A DNA stretch of 64,000 nucleotides from Ficedula albicollis (lineage: Eukaryota; Chordata; Aves; Passeriformes; Muscicapidae), in the NCBI RefSeq assembly GCF_000247815.1, contig NC_021681.1, positions 16,397,192-16,461,191 on the forward strand, in the 5' to 3' direction. The notes under the pieces are model-generated. The model saw only the letters and a program-made list of their open reading frames with translations, had not been told where the DNA came from and searched no databases. This document shows, piece after piece, positions 11,005-23,879 of this stretch. Position numbers and translations under genes: made by a program. Numbering within the stretch: the stretch's first letter is position 1; every line of letters starts with the position of its first letter.

Positions 11005-13119
11005 TGTCCTGTGCAGCCAGGGCTCAAGGTCCCTGTCTTGTTCTTCTCTGTCCATGCAGCTCAGAGTCAAGCTGGAAAAATAAGAACCTGAACAATGGCA
11101 AAATGAAAAAGACAAATTAGTTTCCCATCATTGACTGTAATTACAACAATAAAAATAAAGTTAAAAAAAAAATTAGTTTGGCAATTTTTAAGTAAAGCTC
11201 TGAACTTTGAGGATGGAGGATTATGTTCACTTTGAGAATGTACAAGGTGATGAGGGCAAACTAGAGGGTTTGTCCTGAGACGTTGTTTACAAAGCTACTT
11301 TTTTCCATCCTTTTTTTCTTTTTTTTCTGGCAGCATAAAGCTGCAGTTTAATCACTGTTTGCCGAGGAACAGCCACAGGAAGCTGTGCTCCCAAGAGCAA
11401 CAACCAGAGACATTCAATTTTGAAGCTGCCAGTCAACAAAAGGGCATGAAGTTATTATCTCTGAAGGCTCCATTACCTGCCAGTTCAGACCCCAGATACC
11501 ATCTTTCATAGATTTTTCTGGGGATTCCCATTTTGATTACAGCTAGAGGCCAGATTACTGCTAGGTGATTTCCAAAACCTCTCCAGAGAAGTAGTAAGCA
11601 CAACTTAATGTTCAGAGTTAGTGCATTTTTATAAAAACAAGCATGTTAACAAAGTAAATATGCAGAAGGATGTTTCTGTCCAGGTATGTGAGTGCTTTTA
11701 GGACAAGCAGATGAAATTCATAATGATGGGAAATTTTGTGGCCAGATGGGGCTGTTTTTCTTCCTGTGTTCCCTGTGGTCCCCAGTCATCCCCCAGAGCA
11801 TCCCCTGCTCAGTCAGGGGATTCTCCTCAATTCCCAGGGCAGCTTGATGCCAGAAGTGCCCTTCTGCAGAGGATGGGTCTGCAGGGGCAGGATGGGCAAC
11901 ACCCCACAGGAACAGCAGGAAAGGTCTGATATGAGCATTGAGGAGAAAATAAATAAAGGTTTGCTGCTTAATCCCTGCTCCAGCCAGGACTATTTCAGAC
12001 TTTTTCAGTTAAACTGCAGGAGGATTTATCTCTCAAAGAACAGCTTTGAACACCTTAAAAAAATGCAGGCAGAGGCCAAAAGTGATGGTGTCAGACAGAC
12101 GGAAGTCAGCAGATAAGGGGGTGAGGAGTGAGAGAGGGGTCGGTCCCTGTCCATCTGCCTGTCTGCCTATAAAAGTAAGTGGATTAAATCAGGAAAGTGA
12201 GCAAAATCCCCTGGAGTGGCAAATAAGGTTTAAACTGAATAGTTTCAGTACACCCCCCAGTCTCAGTGGTTAATAGACTGGGGGGCCTTTTTAGCACATT
12301 CCTCTTGGAGTGTTTCCCATCATTTTTATCATGAATAATCACACGTTCCCTGGTCCCCAGCACTTCCCTTCACAGCACAGTATTAATAAGTTTCTGAGCT
12401 GCAGAAGCTGCTCAAAGCACAGCCTTCCAGCTGAAGTACAGGGCTATCATTTTACAATTTGCCTGTGGGTAATGGAGTAAATAGAATGGAGTTCATATAG
12501 TCATGATTTAAAAGGAAAAATATCTGTATTTATGGGCAGAAAGGAACGTGCTCACAGATATCCTCTACTGTGAACCTCTGCATATCAGAGCCGGGTGATG
12601 CTGAGCAGCTGGATGCAAAGATGCTGCAGTTAACAAGTGGTGGTGGCATCTGGACAAGATCAGAGAGGAGGGTGAGGATCACAGGGAATTGTAGGAGCAC
12701 CAGGGCAGGCTCGCCCGCACTGGAGGCTCGCTGCCTCTCAGGACTTCAAACAGGATAAATTCACAGGGGGTCCTTCCTCTGCTTTGCATGCAGCTGAGGA
12801 GGAGGAACACTGTCTCCAGTGAGCAATTTGGAGATGGCACCAAGCCTGAAGTCCTCCTCGTGCTCTGACAGACCCCTTTCTCTTCCCAGTGCCTGTGGAG
12901 TAATTTGGAGAACAGACACTAGTACAGTCATACAAGGACAAGGCAGCATCTGGGTACAGAACAGCCTGAAACTACCATCATGAAACTCAGCACTGGAATT
13001 GGCTGCTCTGCTCTGGCCACCATGCTCAGGGCAAAGTCACAAAAGCCTCCTTCAGGACCTGGGAGACACTTCTGACTGCACCACCAAGCATTACAAAGCA
13101 TCTGAGAGCTGTAATCCAG
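11005..13119. other. Unique non-coding sequence
   Basis: Nothing recognised beyond short A and T runs (for example near 11162-11172 and 11308-11327). The open frame at 11736-12116 has no domain. Confidence 0.5.
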
Positions 13120-13330
13120 CCTTGCTGACACATTAGGCTGTGTTGCTATCCAATTTATCTCCACTAATCCGCTCTTATATAGGTCTGCAAGATAGAAATC
13201 TCCAAAATTGAGGGAGAGCTGCCAGAAAGCTTTTGAATTGACTGTGGGTTGTTCAACTGTTTTAGCACACTATCATCCTAAATTGTCTGCTCAGTGCCGG
13301 CGCTGGCTGCCCTAATGGCACTTCTGTACC
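13120..13330. promoter_or_regulatory. Candidate conserved non-coding block
   Basis: Unique sequence with a bicoid-type TAATCC at 13165-13170 and AT-rich words, ending in a short CpG-containing stretch (gccggcgctgg near 13297). No repeat is recognised. Low-confidence inference that it is a regulatory element. Confidence 0.2.
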
Positions 13331-15629
13331 ACGCAGAACTGGAGGCTGCATTCTCCTGTGTTTATGAGAAACCAGGACATTACGTGAAGGGGGAATAAAA
13401 CATCTCCAAGATCAGTTGTTAGCACCAGGGATGTTTTATTTGTTGGGCCACGGGAGAAACTTTGGAAGAACAGTAGGGATGCCCCAGGGGCTGAGCAGTC
13501 AGACACACAGTCATCGCCAAAGGCCAGGAGCGAGCCCTGGATCATGAATTCATAGAGCTGATAAAACACTGATGGCAGCAGAAAGAGGCTCATTTAATGG
13601 GGCTTGGCCATGGTCTGGAAGGATCTGCCCCAGCATAGCCTTTAACTGCCATTCAGAGGCTGAGTTCTGTGAATAATTTGCTTTTATGTTTTCCAGTTCA
13701 GGGAAGAAGGCATTCCCCACCCCTTCATGGGGTCTCTCCAATGGCCCTGCAATAGTCAGAGCTCCCAAAAACCATCCTGAGCATTGGTTTTATCAGAGAG
13801 CACCATTGCTAAGACCTGGGGATGCAGCAGCTTTCAGGAACCTCCCCCAAACCAATTTCTTTTGAAACTTTTTTATATGGAGACAAGTTGGAGCCTGGTT
13901 TCTGGAAGCCCATTTGCAGCCAGTGATATAAACAAAGCCATTGAGTGAGAGAACTGCTGCCTTGAGGAAGGATTTTTCTCTCAAATTGGCAAAAATGAAC
14001 TGTAAAAACACTTGTTTTGAAATATATCAGTGATGAAGGAGGCAGTGGGGAGGGAAAAAACCACACAGGCCCTTCTTGCACAGGGAGCAACAGCTTTTCA
14101 CTCAGGCTGAGTGGGAGAGCGCTGTGGGTCTGCTTGGAGCAGGGTCAGAGTGACTCTGAACCCTTCTGCAGAGGATCAGCCTCTGACTCTTCCATATCTG
14201 CATCTTCCAGGTAGCCCCAGGCACAGTTTTGGGGCAAGCAAGCCATTTCCAGCATACTCCTTATGCAGCATGGCCACAGCAACACAGGGTACAAGGGAGC
14301 TGCCAGACACTGCAGGCATTACAGACAAACCTCCAGGGAGAGCACAAAAAGGAATAAAAGCACCCTGGACCCAAGATGCTCAGTGGAGAGCTCAGGACAG
14401 GCAAACCACTGTGGCAGGATGAGCATGTTCTGCTCTGCAGACCTGGCTCCTCCACGTCTCGTTCAGCTGTGTGGTTCTGACCTTCCCTGCTGGGCCTGGC
14501 CAGAGCATGCTGAAGGTTAAAACAGGGGCTCTGGGGGACAGACCAATGCTCCCCTCTTGCTGCACTAAAGGTATCCTGTCACAGCTTGGGCGGGAAGGGG
14601 TGATCTCCCAAGTTATGATCAGGAAGAACAGAGGTCTGTGTTGCACCCCATCGTCTGATGTGCTGGGCTACAAAGGCATCCCACATCCTGGCTGTGAGTT
14701 GCCAGATTTTTGTTTCCTGCAGCCCTCAGCCTTCCTCTCATTCTTGTCTTAGTTAAGCCAGAGCACATTGTAACATGAAGACATATGGGAAAGCTGCAGT
14801 AGCTACAAGGAGTGAGCCAATGCCCTCATATATCTCCTTGAGATTCCTCCTTCTGTTAGAGAGAACAACCTTATTCACAACTCCCCAACTTACCCAGGTC
14901 AATAATTCTCAAGCCTCTGGTGCCTGGTCAAAACTTAGGGCCTGGGGACAGCAGCAGAGACAACTCCAGCTCACAAAATATTTCATTAAGCCGATAGCAC
15001 AGAAGGATGCTGTTCTTGCTGCTGGGATCACTCAGCACCAGTGTGAGGCACAGAGCGCCCAGCCCCGAGAGCTGCTGCACAGAACTGATGCATTATGCTG
15101 TTTCAGAGGCTGCTGTAGTGAAGAGGAAACAAGAGTGTCACATTAGCAGCAAAGGTGGGTGATCAGTGTAATAATTGAGTACAAGATCTGTCCAGTGGGG
15201 GGGTAATAGAATAACAAGCAATCAACAGCAATACAGGAAGAATAAACTAAGCAGCGTGTGTCTGCTTTCATCCAGGCACAATTAATGTCATTAGTCCTGA
15301 GAGATCATCTGGCTTTCTGCAGAGAACTTGTGAGACAGGTAACTGTGCCTGCACCCAGAATGCAGCCCCAGCCCCCACTCAGCCCCTGGGACAGATGGGT
15401 GCACATGGCTGCGTGCCCCTGGATGTGCCTTCCCTCTGAATGTTCCCCTGCCCACCTGGGCACAACAACCCAGCAGAGTTTTGGCTGAACCTTCAGGTCA
15501 CACAGAGCTATGAATGTCCATCAGCTGGTAAAAGACTTTCAACAGGACCAGTAAAGCTATGGCCAAAAACCTCTGGGTCAGATACCTAAACCCAAGGTAT
15601 CCAGAGCTCTGAAATTTATCCCCAACTTG
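13331..15629. other. Unique non-coding sequence, nothing recognised
   Basis: All frames are short and without domains. No dispersed repeat is recognised on either strand. Confidence 0.5.
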
Positions 15630-15830
15630 AAAGCAAATATATTGTTCACAGGGTGAAACAACCTGTTTACAGCCTCCTCGCTCCCAGCCAAACAGTCAAA
15701 TTGCCTCTTGCCAGCAAGTTATATTTGTCACCTTATAAATTAATCACTTTCAGCCTGCTCCTCAGCTAAAGCTGTTAAGATCTGGAGAGTCTAGGACAGT
15801 TTAATCTAGAGTAAACAACTCTGCAGGAGT
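15630..15830. promoter_or_regulatory. Candidate conserved non-coding block
   Basis: An AT-rich unique stretch with a TAAATTAAT-type word near 15736 and little simple repeat. It resembles other candidate blocks in this window but has fewer motifs. Weak inference. Confidence 0.15.
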
Positions 15831-18199
15831 TCTTCTTATTTCTTCCTTGGTTTTCTTTTTTACCTCTAGCACAGAAAAAAAAAATTGGTTGTATTAATAC
15901 TTTCCTGATGTTTCCTCTCAGGAGCAAAACTTCAAAGTGATTTCACAGTCTAGCTCACTCCTGAAAAGAAATAAATCACAAAGTCAAAGAGGCTGGTGGT
16001 GGAGTGGTGGCGGGGATTGTTAAAAAAGCTGTTTCCAGCCTTCTCGTTCCTACCTCACTGATTAATGCAACAAAGGAGGAAAAAGGCTGCAAACCAGCAC
16101 ACAGAGCACATGGGCACAAGGGACAGAGGGCCTGGGACACTGCTGACAGCAGAAAACAGAGGGACTGGTGACAGCAACACAAATTATCCCTTCATCCCTC
16201 AAAATAAGGAAAGAGGACATGATTTTTTAAATTATTTCAATCTCTAACAAAGGAAGACGCCTTGAGCAAAGTGGCTCAATAAATATTTGCACCACATGAC
16301 TTGGCAAAAGGAGACTGGCCTAATGAGCCTGCAATTTGGACAGTGGGATGTAGGATGCAACTGGTGGATGTGGAAGCTGCCCCCCTTTGGTCACAGGTGA
16401 TCTTGTAAGTAGGATGCTCTGAAGAAGACCAAAGGTTGCCTTTTGTTGTGAGCCAGAGCTGCCGAAGGGGTGGGCTATGAGAAAGCTTTGTGATAACAGC
16501 TCAGCTAATGGGTTGAGCAATAGCAGGGCTGAGGCAGAGGCTGTGCTGATTAGTGTACTGCCAGCGCTGAGGCCTCCCACACAGACAGCTCTGTCTGCCT
16601 TCCCTTCCTTCACACACTCAAGGATGCCACATTCATTAGCGTGTCTGAGCTCAGCACCCTCCATCCCTCACCCGATGTCCTCTGCCTGTTTGTTCAAGCT
16701 TAATGCCAAGGCAAATAATCCTCCTACGAGGCACTTTTTCACACTCCTAGTGAGAAGCTCTGTACTCTGGGTTAAAAGAAGCAACCCCCCCATTTCTACT
16801 TCATCCTTGAGAGGGCTGGGGATGGCAGAGTCAGTGCTTGTCCCACACTGCGGGATGTGTGACTTCAAGAGCTTCAAAGAAACATCACCACCACCTCCAG
16901 GCAAAGCTGAAATGCCCACGGGGAAACTTTCTTCCCATCTTAGAGCTGACTGACTTTGAACAGGGTGAGTCTGGTCCTCCATCCTGCTAGAATTTGGACT
17001 AAACAAGGGTTTTGAGCCAAGGCAGTGAGGGGGTCATTGCTTCACGCAGAAATACTAATGCTTTTAAAGGGACCATGAAGTGAAATTCCTGTCTCTGCCC
17101 AGCATGGCTTGGGGAGTCTTATGTGCTATATAAATGCAGTGGTGGTTGCTTAAAAGATCCCCTGCCTCAGCAAGAAGAAAGGAAAGGGGACACGTCCACC
17201 TGGCCGTGGGGTGCAGAGACACTGGAGCTGGAGGCAGCAGGGGAGTCTGAGTACTCCTCACCTGCAGTGTGCACACTGAAGGGTATTATTAGTGCTCAGC
17301 AGAGCTCAGGGAGTCTGTAAAGCTCCCTGAAGACAAGAGCTCCTTCTATTCACCTCCATCCTCCTTTTACTCAAGTAATATCCAGAAAGTGTAAAATTAT
17401 CTGTCTCCCTTCAGTCTCTGCCCCGCTGCATCCATCTCCCACCTGGGAACGGTGTGAATGTGGCTGCTGACACGTCATTTCACAGAAAATCCTGAAAAAC
17501 ATCCGCCCCTGGAGTTCTGAGATGGATTTGGGTCAGTCCCAGGGAGATTTTTACAAAGGGAGCTTCAGAGTCCCCTGCACCAGTCCTCATTAACGGAGGC
17601 TGCAGCAAGGCACCGCTGCGGTGCCAGGGAAGCCGAGGCAGGGGAACCAGGAAAGCTGAGGCAGCTGCCTCCCTTGAGCAAATCCAAGGTTTTTGGTACA
17701 GACAGGGCAGCATTTTGAAGACAAGATGGTGCAGGGGCTTTGGGGCAGTAGGGAAAGAAGGGGATAGAAGAGAGAAGCTGGGCAGAGAACAAGTGTGATT
17801 GGGGATGGTTCAAACAAGGTCCTGGAGAGACATGCAGAGGGGACCAGGACCAAGGGCATGATGGATTCAGGAAGGAACATGCTCGGAGAATGCTCTGGCT
17901 TTGTTTCAGCTTGCAAGGCTCCTAGAAAAGATCTGCAATAGCATCCCAATGGTTAAACAGCAGCCAGGCTCATTTCCTCACTCTGATGTGTCTTTATGTA
18001 AGGGAGCCCGGGATGCACAGCATGTGCTGGGGATCTGGAGGTGGGAGCCCCTCGGAAATGAACCGTGCTTTCCTCTGATTGCCACCTTCAGCAAGAAAAT
18101 TGTCCTTTCAGTTCTAATTAAAAAAAAAAAAAAAAAAGGGGGAGAAGATCGATATATGTGTGTGCATAGATATAGAAAGCAATTGCAGCCCCCACAGAG
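15831..18199. other. Unique non-coding sequence
   Basis: Nothing recognised apart from an A18 run at 18120-18137 and an A9 run near 15877. The overlapping open frames near 16320-17006 on both strands carry no domain and mirror each other. Confidence 0.5.
18120..18137 (+). repeat. Poly(A) homopolymer run
   Basis: Eighteen consecutive A followed by five G. No identifiable retrotransposon body precedes it, so it is a simple homopolymer rather than a clear retroposon tail. Confidence 0.85.
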
Positions 18200-18640
18200 T
18201 GAAAGGAATAAATAAAGAAGTGGGAGAATGATTCAGTAGCAAAGGCTGGTTATGTGCGTGCCCATTAGCAAAACTTGGAGAGGAACAGGGCTAATGACAT
18301 TGAAATAATAAAGTCATTAAAGTGAACAGCCAGAGCCGCTGCTTACACCTGTAAGTGCTGCTGAGTCTTTGAGTAGATTAAGTTCATTTTAGTGACCGTG
18401 GCTGCCTCTTCTAAAGTAATTATTGACAGATCCATGAGCTGTTTGCTTTGCATTTAGTGATCAATTAGTATGCAAACACTCTCGCCTTCTCAGCCAGGCC
18501 TGTGGGATGTTTCTGTAGTTAATTATTTAAATACTTATGTGACAGGATAACGGATTTCAGGAATTTTGTCGTATTTAAAGCCTGGCTGTGCCTTGTGATG
18601 TGGAAACAATCTGACTCTCATTTTAAAATTTCCATCCCAG
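18200..18640. promoter_or_regulatory. Strong candidate conserved enhancer block (homeodomain/POU motifs)
   Basis: This roughly 440-bp unique, AT-rich stretch carries CAATTAG at 18462-18468, a POU-type ATGCAAA at 18470-18476 immediately after it, and TTAATTA at 18519-18525, plus several CATTAAAG words. It has no transposon or microsatellite signature. Adjacent homeodomain and POU cores are typical of neural and developmental enhancers in vertebrates. Enhancer function and conservation are inferred, not shown. Confidence 0.35.
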
Positions 18641-20309
18641 CAAGAATTTGCTCAGTTAGAGAGGGGAAGTAGCTGCAGATGCGTCATTAAGAGCATGCAA
18701 TAAAATGGAGCATTAATGCAGTGCTCTGAGCTGGGAATGTGTGGATGGGGAGGGCTGGTTTGAGGGGGAGGAAGAAAGGGGATGCCAGGAAAACCAGGAA
18801 CTTTCTGACTCAATGCTGCAGTTAGTAAGGATTTTGAGGAAGCACCCACAGGAGAAGACCTGGATGTGGTGGTTGTAAGAAAAGGATCCTAAGCAGGGTA
18901 AAACAAAAGCATTAAGTAGAAATACAGAAAAACTTAACTCTGTTATTTCCTGCTTGCTGCCCCAATGTGATTGTCTTTGAGGGGCTTTGAGCATGACCAG
19001 TGTCTGCTCCTGAGAGTGTTGCAGGCACTGGAGGACAGCAGCAGCTGTGACATTCTGGTGCTACTCCAGCATCAAACACCATGGGTGGGACAACAGCCAG
19101 GACCATCTTGCTAGGTAGGCATAAAGCCGCCCTAACCCAGAACTGTCTCTCTTAGACTGCCTTGTCTGGCAAAATCTCAGTTTTAAAACAAAACCTCTGC
19201 CCCTTTATTTGTGGTTGAAAAGGAAGAACCAACTGATACAGCCCAGCAGTGCTCAGTGTAAAGATGGGGGTGCACTGCAAGCCTTGGTCAGTGATTCACA
19301 AGTGGCTTGCCCAAACCCCAGCCCCTGAGAGATGATAACACATGCCAGTGTGGCTGTCTGCAGGAAAGTGTTCTTTGAGAAAGAAGGTGCTGCCATCCTG
19401 GAGAATGATGTCTTGTGACACCACCTTGAGTGGAGCTGCTGCTGGCAGCTTAAATGCTTGTCATGGAGAGACCTCAGAGAGGGCTTGAAAGAAGCCAGGT
19501 GATGCTGATCCACCACCTGCAGCCCCATGTGCTTGGCCACTCCCTGTGTCCCTGCCCAGGTGGAGCTGGTTTTCATGCAGAGGCACCTGCAGGTCTGTCC
19601 TCCCCATCTCTTCTGGAGTGGACATTCAGAAAGTCCAGCTCTGTGCTGGCAAATTGGCTCTGACCCTTGCTAATGAATTCTGTGGCCCCCAGTCTCATCC
19701 CTGGTGCACAGGCGTGGGTTTCTCACCCACATACCAGCAGAGAACTGCCATCAGCTAACCCTGGATCCTGGCAAATGCCTGGATGCAGACTGTGCTGTGC
19801 CTGGCAGGGGCTCCCCTGTGCCAAACGATGTGGCAGCATGAGCCAGTCTGGCCTGTGAGCCACCAGCCAGTGTCACCTCAGGCTGGTCCCTTCAGCCTCT
19901 GAGCTCCAGCTGCAGCTCCTGCTGCCAGCCTTACTGTGCCCATCACCTGGATGAAGGGACCTGGCAGGGGACAGACCCCTTCTGACCATGCCAGAGCAAG
20001 GTGGGGCCATGCAGCCCCACACCACAGCCCTCAAAAGCCACATCCCAGACAGCCACAGGGCTCCTCTCCCCCACAGTCAGATGGATTAACACGGCAAACC
20101 ATAACCAGGCAAACTCTCTGTATCCCTTATCCATCTCCTCAACCATCCTGTCCTCCAGTGCAGCATTCTTTGCAGAGCAAAACAGCATTGATTTCAGTGC
20201 CAGTTCTCCAGCCCTGTTATTTATTTAGCATGAAAAGGCTAGTTTGCACGCTTCTTCCCTCTCTGCTTATCAGTCAAGGGATGTTTACACTGTGAAAAGC
20301 ATCTGTTAA
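18641..20309. other. Unique non-coding sequence
   Basis: More GC-balanced than the blocks on each side, with nothing recognised. Opposite-strand frames at 19936-20295 and 19943-20188 overlap each other and have no domain. Confidence 0.5.
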
Positions 20310-20770
20310 GACAACAGCAGCTTTCTCCATGGTAATTTATTGTCCTCAAAAAAAGAGTGGGGCAGTTTAGTACCTTGTTAACGAGTCTGTCAAACTGACT
20401 GTGATGGCTGGGGAAAAATACAAAATAAAAAATGGACTTTATATTGAAATTAATGGGAGTCTAACTACTTTTTAAAATGACATTTTTCCCATTGGGTGTC
20501 AATTAAGCTGTCAGACTTAATAGGCCTGTCCCAGAAAAAAAAATATATCTTCAATAAATAAACGACCTAGATAAATACATTAATAACTGGTGTGTACTGA
20601 AGACTCCTCTGCTGGTACTTGTTATCTTTTTTTTTCCCCTCTCTCAAGTTTACATAACTGTCTGAGAGCTAAAAAACATTTAATTCTCTCCTAGCATATG
20701 GCTATTAAGTAGGATTTACTGTAAAAAGTGCTTTCTGGCATGTGGCTAATGAAGTCTGTGTATGTCTCAG
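20310..20770. promoter_or_regulatory. Strong candidate conserved enhancer block (TALE/homeodomain arrangement)
   Basis: An AT-rich block of about 460 bp. AATTAAG at 20501-20507 is flanked by TALE-type cores TGTCAA at 20497-20502 and TGTCAG at 20509-20514, an arrangement known for HOX/NKX factors with MEIS or PBX partners. Further ATTAAT and TTTAAT words occur around it. No repeat family is recognised. Function is inferred from motif layout. Confidence 0.33.
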
Positions 20771-21939
20771 CTCTTTAATAGGCTCTTGAACTGCAGCCGC
20801 ATTTCCATGCTGCTGAGGACTGAGCAACAGTCTGCCTCTGCCATCCACCAGCTCAGACTAATCTGGCAAGTTCGAGGAGCTCCTCATCACTCCTTCCTCC
20901 CTGGTCACAGCTCCTCACCCCTGCCTTTGGAGGGGGCCTGGAACCAGCGTTCCCAGCCAAGCAAGCAGCTCATGTGCAGAAATCACACTGAGAATTTTGG
21001 GCACCTTTGGGACCTCCTGGGTCCAGGACTCCCACAGTCATAGCAAAGCCAAGATCTAAAGAAGGAAGTCATCAGGATGCATAAAATAAATGGTTTTGTC
21101 CTGACTTTTTATCCCATGATTTGGCCTTCTCTCATTTTCCTGCCCGAAGACTTGATGGAAAGAGGATATCTAGACATAGAGATGTAAAACCAAATCAAAG
21201 GCTTTACCTTCTCTGGGTTTCAGTAGCAGCAGACATCTCTGAATTTGCTGGAACTCCCTTGGGTATATAATCACAGCTGAGCCTTGAGTTTTATCCATGG
21301 CAGTACATAGCTGCTGGTGCAACAGGCTCAGGCCAGGCTCTCCTTTCAGGGCTTATAAGGGTCTCTGTCCCTCCACTCTGGGTGTTTGGGACTGCCCCAT
21401 TCACCTGTGATCTGTGCTGCTCACTACCAAGATGTCCTTCCTGATAAGAACGTTTTCCCAGGCTCTGTACAATTCAAACAAGCCACGTACTGAGCAATCA
21501 CCTGCTAGAGTTACATGCTGCCAAAACCTTGTGCCTGCTGAGCCCTCTCTCCCAGGACCTCAGATTCTCAGGCAAGGACCTCCACGGACTCTTCCTACAA
21601 AAGGAAAGTACCCTTTCCTACAAAGAGCTGCTCCTTGCTCCTCTTGCAGCATTTTTTTCAGCAAATAATTCTTCTGGATGGAGTAAATGTCTTTGTTAAT
21701 TCTCCTGTCTGAGTGACACAAAAGGTCCTGCTGAGGCCCATCAGCCACTTCTGGGGGTGACAAGGCTGGATGGGGCTCGTGAATCCTGCTGTCAAGAACA
21801 GCCAGCCAAGACACCCCATCCAGGGATGCTCATTAACACCTGGCCATTCCCATTAGAGCAGAGATGACTGTAAGTCACGGCAGAAATAGAAACTCCCAAG
21901 GAGAAGGGAGCATCTCTCCCTGGCAGGGCTGATTAGCTC
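20771..21939. other. Unique non-coding sequence, nothing recognised
   Basis: No coding or repeat signal is seen in this stretch. Confidence 0.5.
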
Positions 21940-22080
21940 CCTGGGATGAATCGCTTGCCGTGGGGCATTGGGGGTCCCATGTCACAGGGCTCGGAGAGGC
22001 GGCAGCCCCTCCTCCCTCCTCCCTCCTCCTCCTCCTCCTCCTCCTCCCTGCCGGGGCTGAGCGGCGTTGATACAACTAAG
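21940..22080. other. GC-rich patch with CTC repeat
   Basis: A short GC-rich patch with several CpGs (ctcggagaggcgg, ccggggctgagcggcg) wrapped around a CTC/CCT array. It lies about 500 bp upstream of a second CpG-rich block and may form one CpG-rich domain with it. Confidence 0.4.
22007..22049 (+). repeat. CCT/CTC trinucleotide array
   Basis: An imperfect polypyrimidine array of CCT and CCCT units. Purine-rich on the minus strand; simple repeat. Confidence 0.85.
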
Positions 22081-22589
22081 TAGAGTTACTTAAATATTCA
22101 CAGACTCCTTCCCCCCATGGTGTTTACTAGGAATTTACATTTCCACAAGTACTTTGATTTCACCACATTTCCTTTCATTCTTCCCCCAGGGAAAGGCCAC
22201 CAGGGGAGGTTTCTTCTCCTTTGCTTTCCAGCAAAGCTTCAAGCCCTCCCATTGCAATTTGGAGTGTTTCCTTTTTCCTTTCCTCTCTTCACTTTTCTTC
22301 AAAGAAAGAAAGCAGAGAGACAACAGAGAGGAGATGAAGGAGAGCCACTAAAGATACCAAAGTCCTCCCCCACCTCCAAAAAATGCCACATAAACCACCC
22401 CCCCCAGCATTCCCAAGCATCCCAGGCTGATGAAAGAGGTCTCTGCAGAACTTCCAGAGCTGAATAATCCATTGCTTGCAAACACTCAATGAAAACTCAT
22501 TGCTGTTGTACACCCAGCTTTGGCAGACACCCCATTGCTGTTTTACACCCAGCTTTGCCAGCCACCGCAGCCAGGCTGCTGCTCTCCAC
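22081..22589. other. Unique sequence between CpG patches
   Basis: Pyrimidine-rich on the plus strand, with a 35-bp tandem duplication at its end. No exon is recognised. Confidence 0.45.
22498..22567 (+). repeat. 35-bp direct tandem duplication (2 copies)
   Basis: Copy 1 is 22498-22532 and copy 2 is 22533-22567, each starting cattgctgtt and sharing acacccagctttg. They differ at a few positions. Confidence 0.9.
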
Positions 22590-22830
22590 AGGGATGCCCG
22601 CTGGGTTCCCACCTTTCCCGCAGGCAGCGGGCAGCCTTTGGGCTCGCTGGCTCGGCGTGCTGGCTGCCAAGGCAGCTGGCCAGGGCGGGCTGGGCTCCTG
22701 CTGCTCGGGCAGCTGCCGGGGTTTGGCTCCCAAGCTGTCCGGGCAGAAGGAGCTGCTCTCCGCGCTGGCAGCCCGGCTCTGCAGGCAGCCCGGGGCCAGA
22801 TGCTGCGTAGGTCTGCGCTGCAGTAATAAC
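22590..22830. promoter_or_regulatory. Short CpG-rich, GC-rich block (possible CpG island or promoter)
   Basis: Around 16 CpGs fall within about 235 bp of high GC content, making this the clearest CpG-island-like patch in the window. Frames are open on both strands here (for example 22289-22879 minus, 196 codons), but GC-rich DNA has few stop codons and no domain is visible. It could be an unmethylated regulatory element, the promoter of a non-coding transcript or a first exon. No TATA box, Kozak-plus-splice structure or known protein supports a gene call. Confidence 0.35.
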
Positions 22831-23879
22831 CGTAATTAATAACAATAACATGCCTGCAAACCATGATGACAGCAGGCACTAATCTTTCATAATACTTTTA
22901 AGACAGGAAGGGGAGAATCCTGCCATACAAGTCCTGCTCTATATCCGTTTGGAGCCAGTACTTAGAGGAAGCAGAAGACCTCTTAAATGGCATGCAAATT
23001 TGTTTTTCGTTGAGCCAGGTTCTATCAAAACCTTCTGTCTTTACGCTGCCACTGAATTTACTTTGTCCCCGTCTGTGTCTATTGCATTAGGAAACACACA
23101 AGGTCCTTGCAGGCAGAAAATATTGAGGAGAATGGCAATTTTATATGGTTACAGCTGCTCCACTAAGGTGGGAACCGGGGAGGACTCACTGCTGTGCTGA
23201 GCATGAGGCAGCTCAGTGCTGCTGCTCCTCCTTCAGCGAGGTGTTTGGCTTGGTCAGTGGTGAGCAGGGTGGCAGTGGTGCTGCCTGAACCCGTGCAGGA
23301 CAGCAGCTCCCAGGAGCACAGCAGCTCCCTGGGGCTCAGGGTATCCGGGCTCAGCTTCCCCAGCCCTGCCTGTGTCAGTGTAGGGGACAGGAGCTGGCAG
23401 AGCTGCCCCCTCCTCTCTCCACAGCGCTGGTCTCGCACCTCCCCATGCTGCTGTCTCGTTTATTTCGGGCTGATGAGCTCAGCTATCATCCAGGAAAACC
23501 TTTGGTATGTTAAATTCCCTGCACATGAAAGGATAGGGGACAGGCAGCTTTGCTAACTCACCTCATCCCCTGCCTCCCCCAGCCTTTCCCTCCAGTGCCA
23601 GCTCCATTAAAAACCAGTTTTGCCTCCACTGTGAGCCAGAAATTTCTTGTCTCACAGCACAGTTGATGTGGCAGAGTCTGGTAGAGGGTGGACAGCCATA
23701 TCCAAACTGTCCCAGAAGAAAGGACACCTTAGAGAGTCCACACCATGAAACTGCTGCTCCTTTCCCCTGGCTCTTTGGAAATAGCTTTAACAGGAGATTT
23801 TTTTTGAGGGAGAACTCCCCACATCTGCCTTTTCTAGCCCCACAGTCCTCCAGGGGCAGAGAGGAGACATCACTATTCA
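22831..23879. other. Unique non-coding sequence
   Basis: Nothing recognised. The first ~60 bases are AT-rich with a TAATTAATAA stretch near 22832-22845. Confidence 0.5.

Noticed and set aside
22289..22879. 196-codon minus-strand frame over the CpG-rich block
   Set aside because: GC-rich DNA has few stops; frames are open on both strands and no protein family is recognised.
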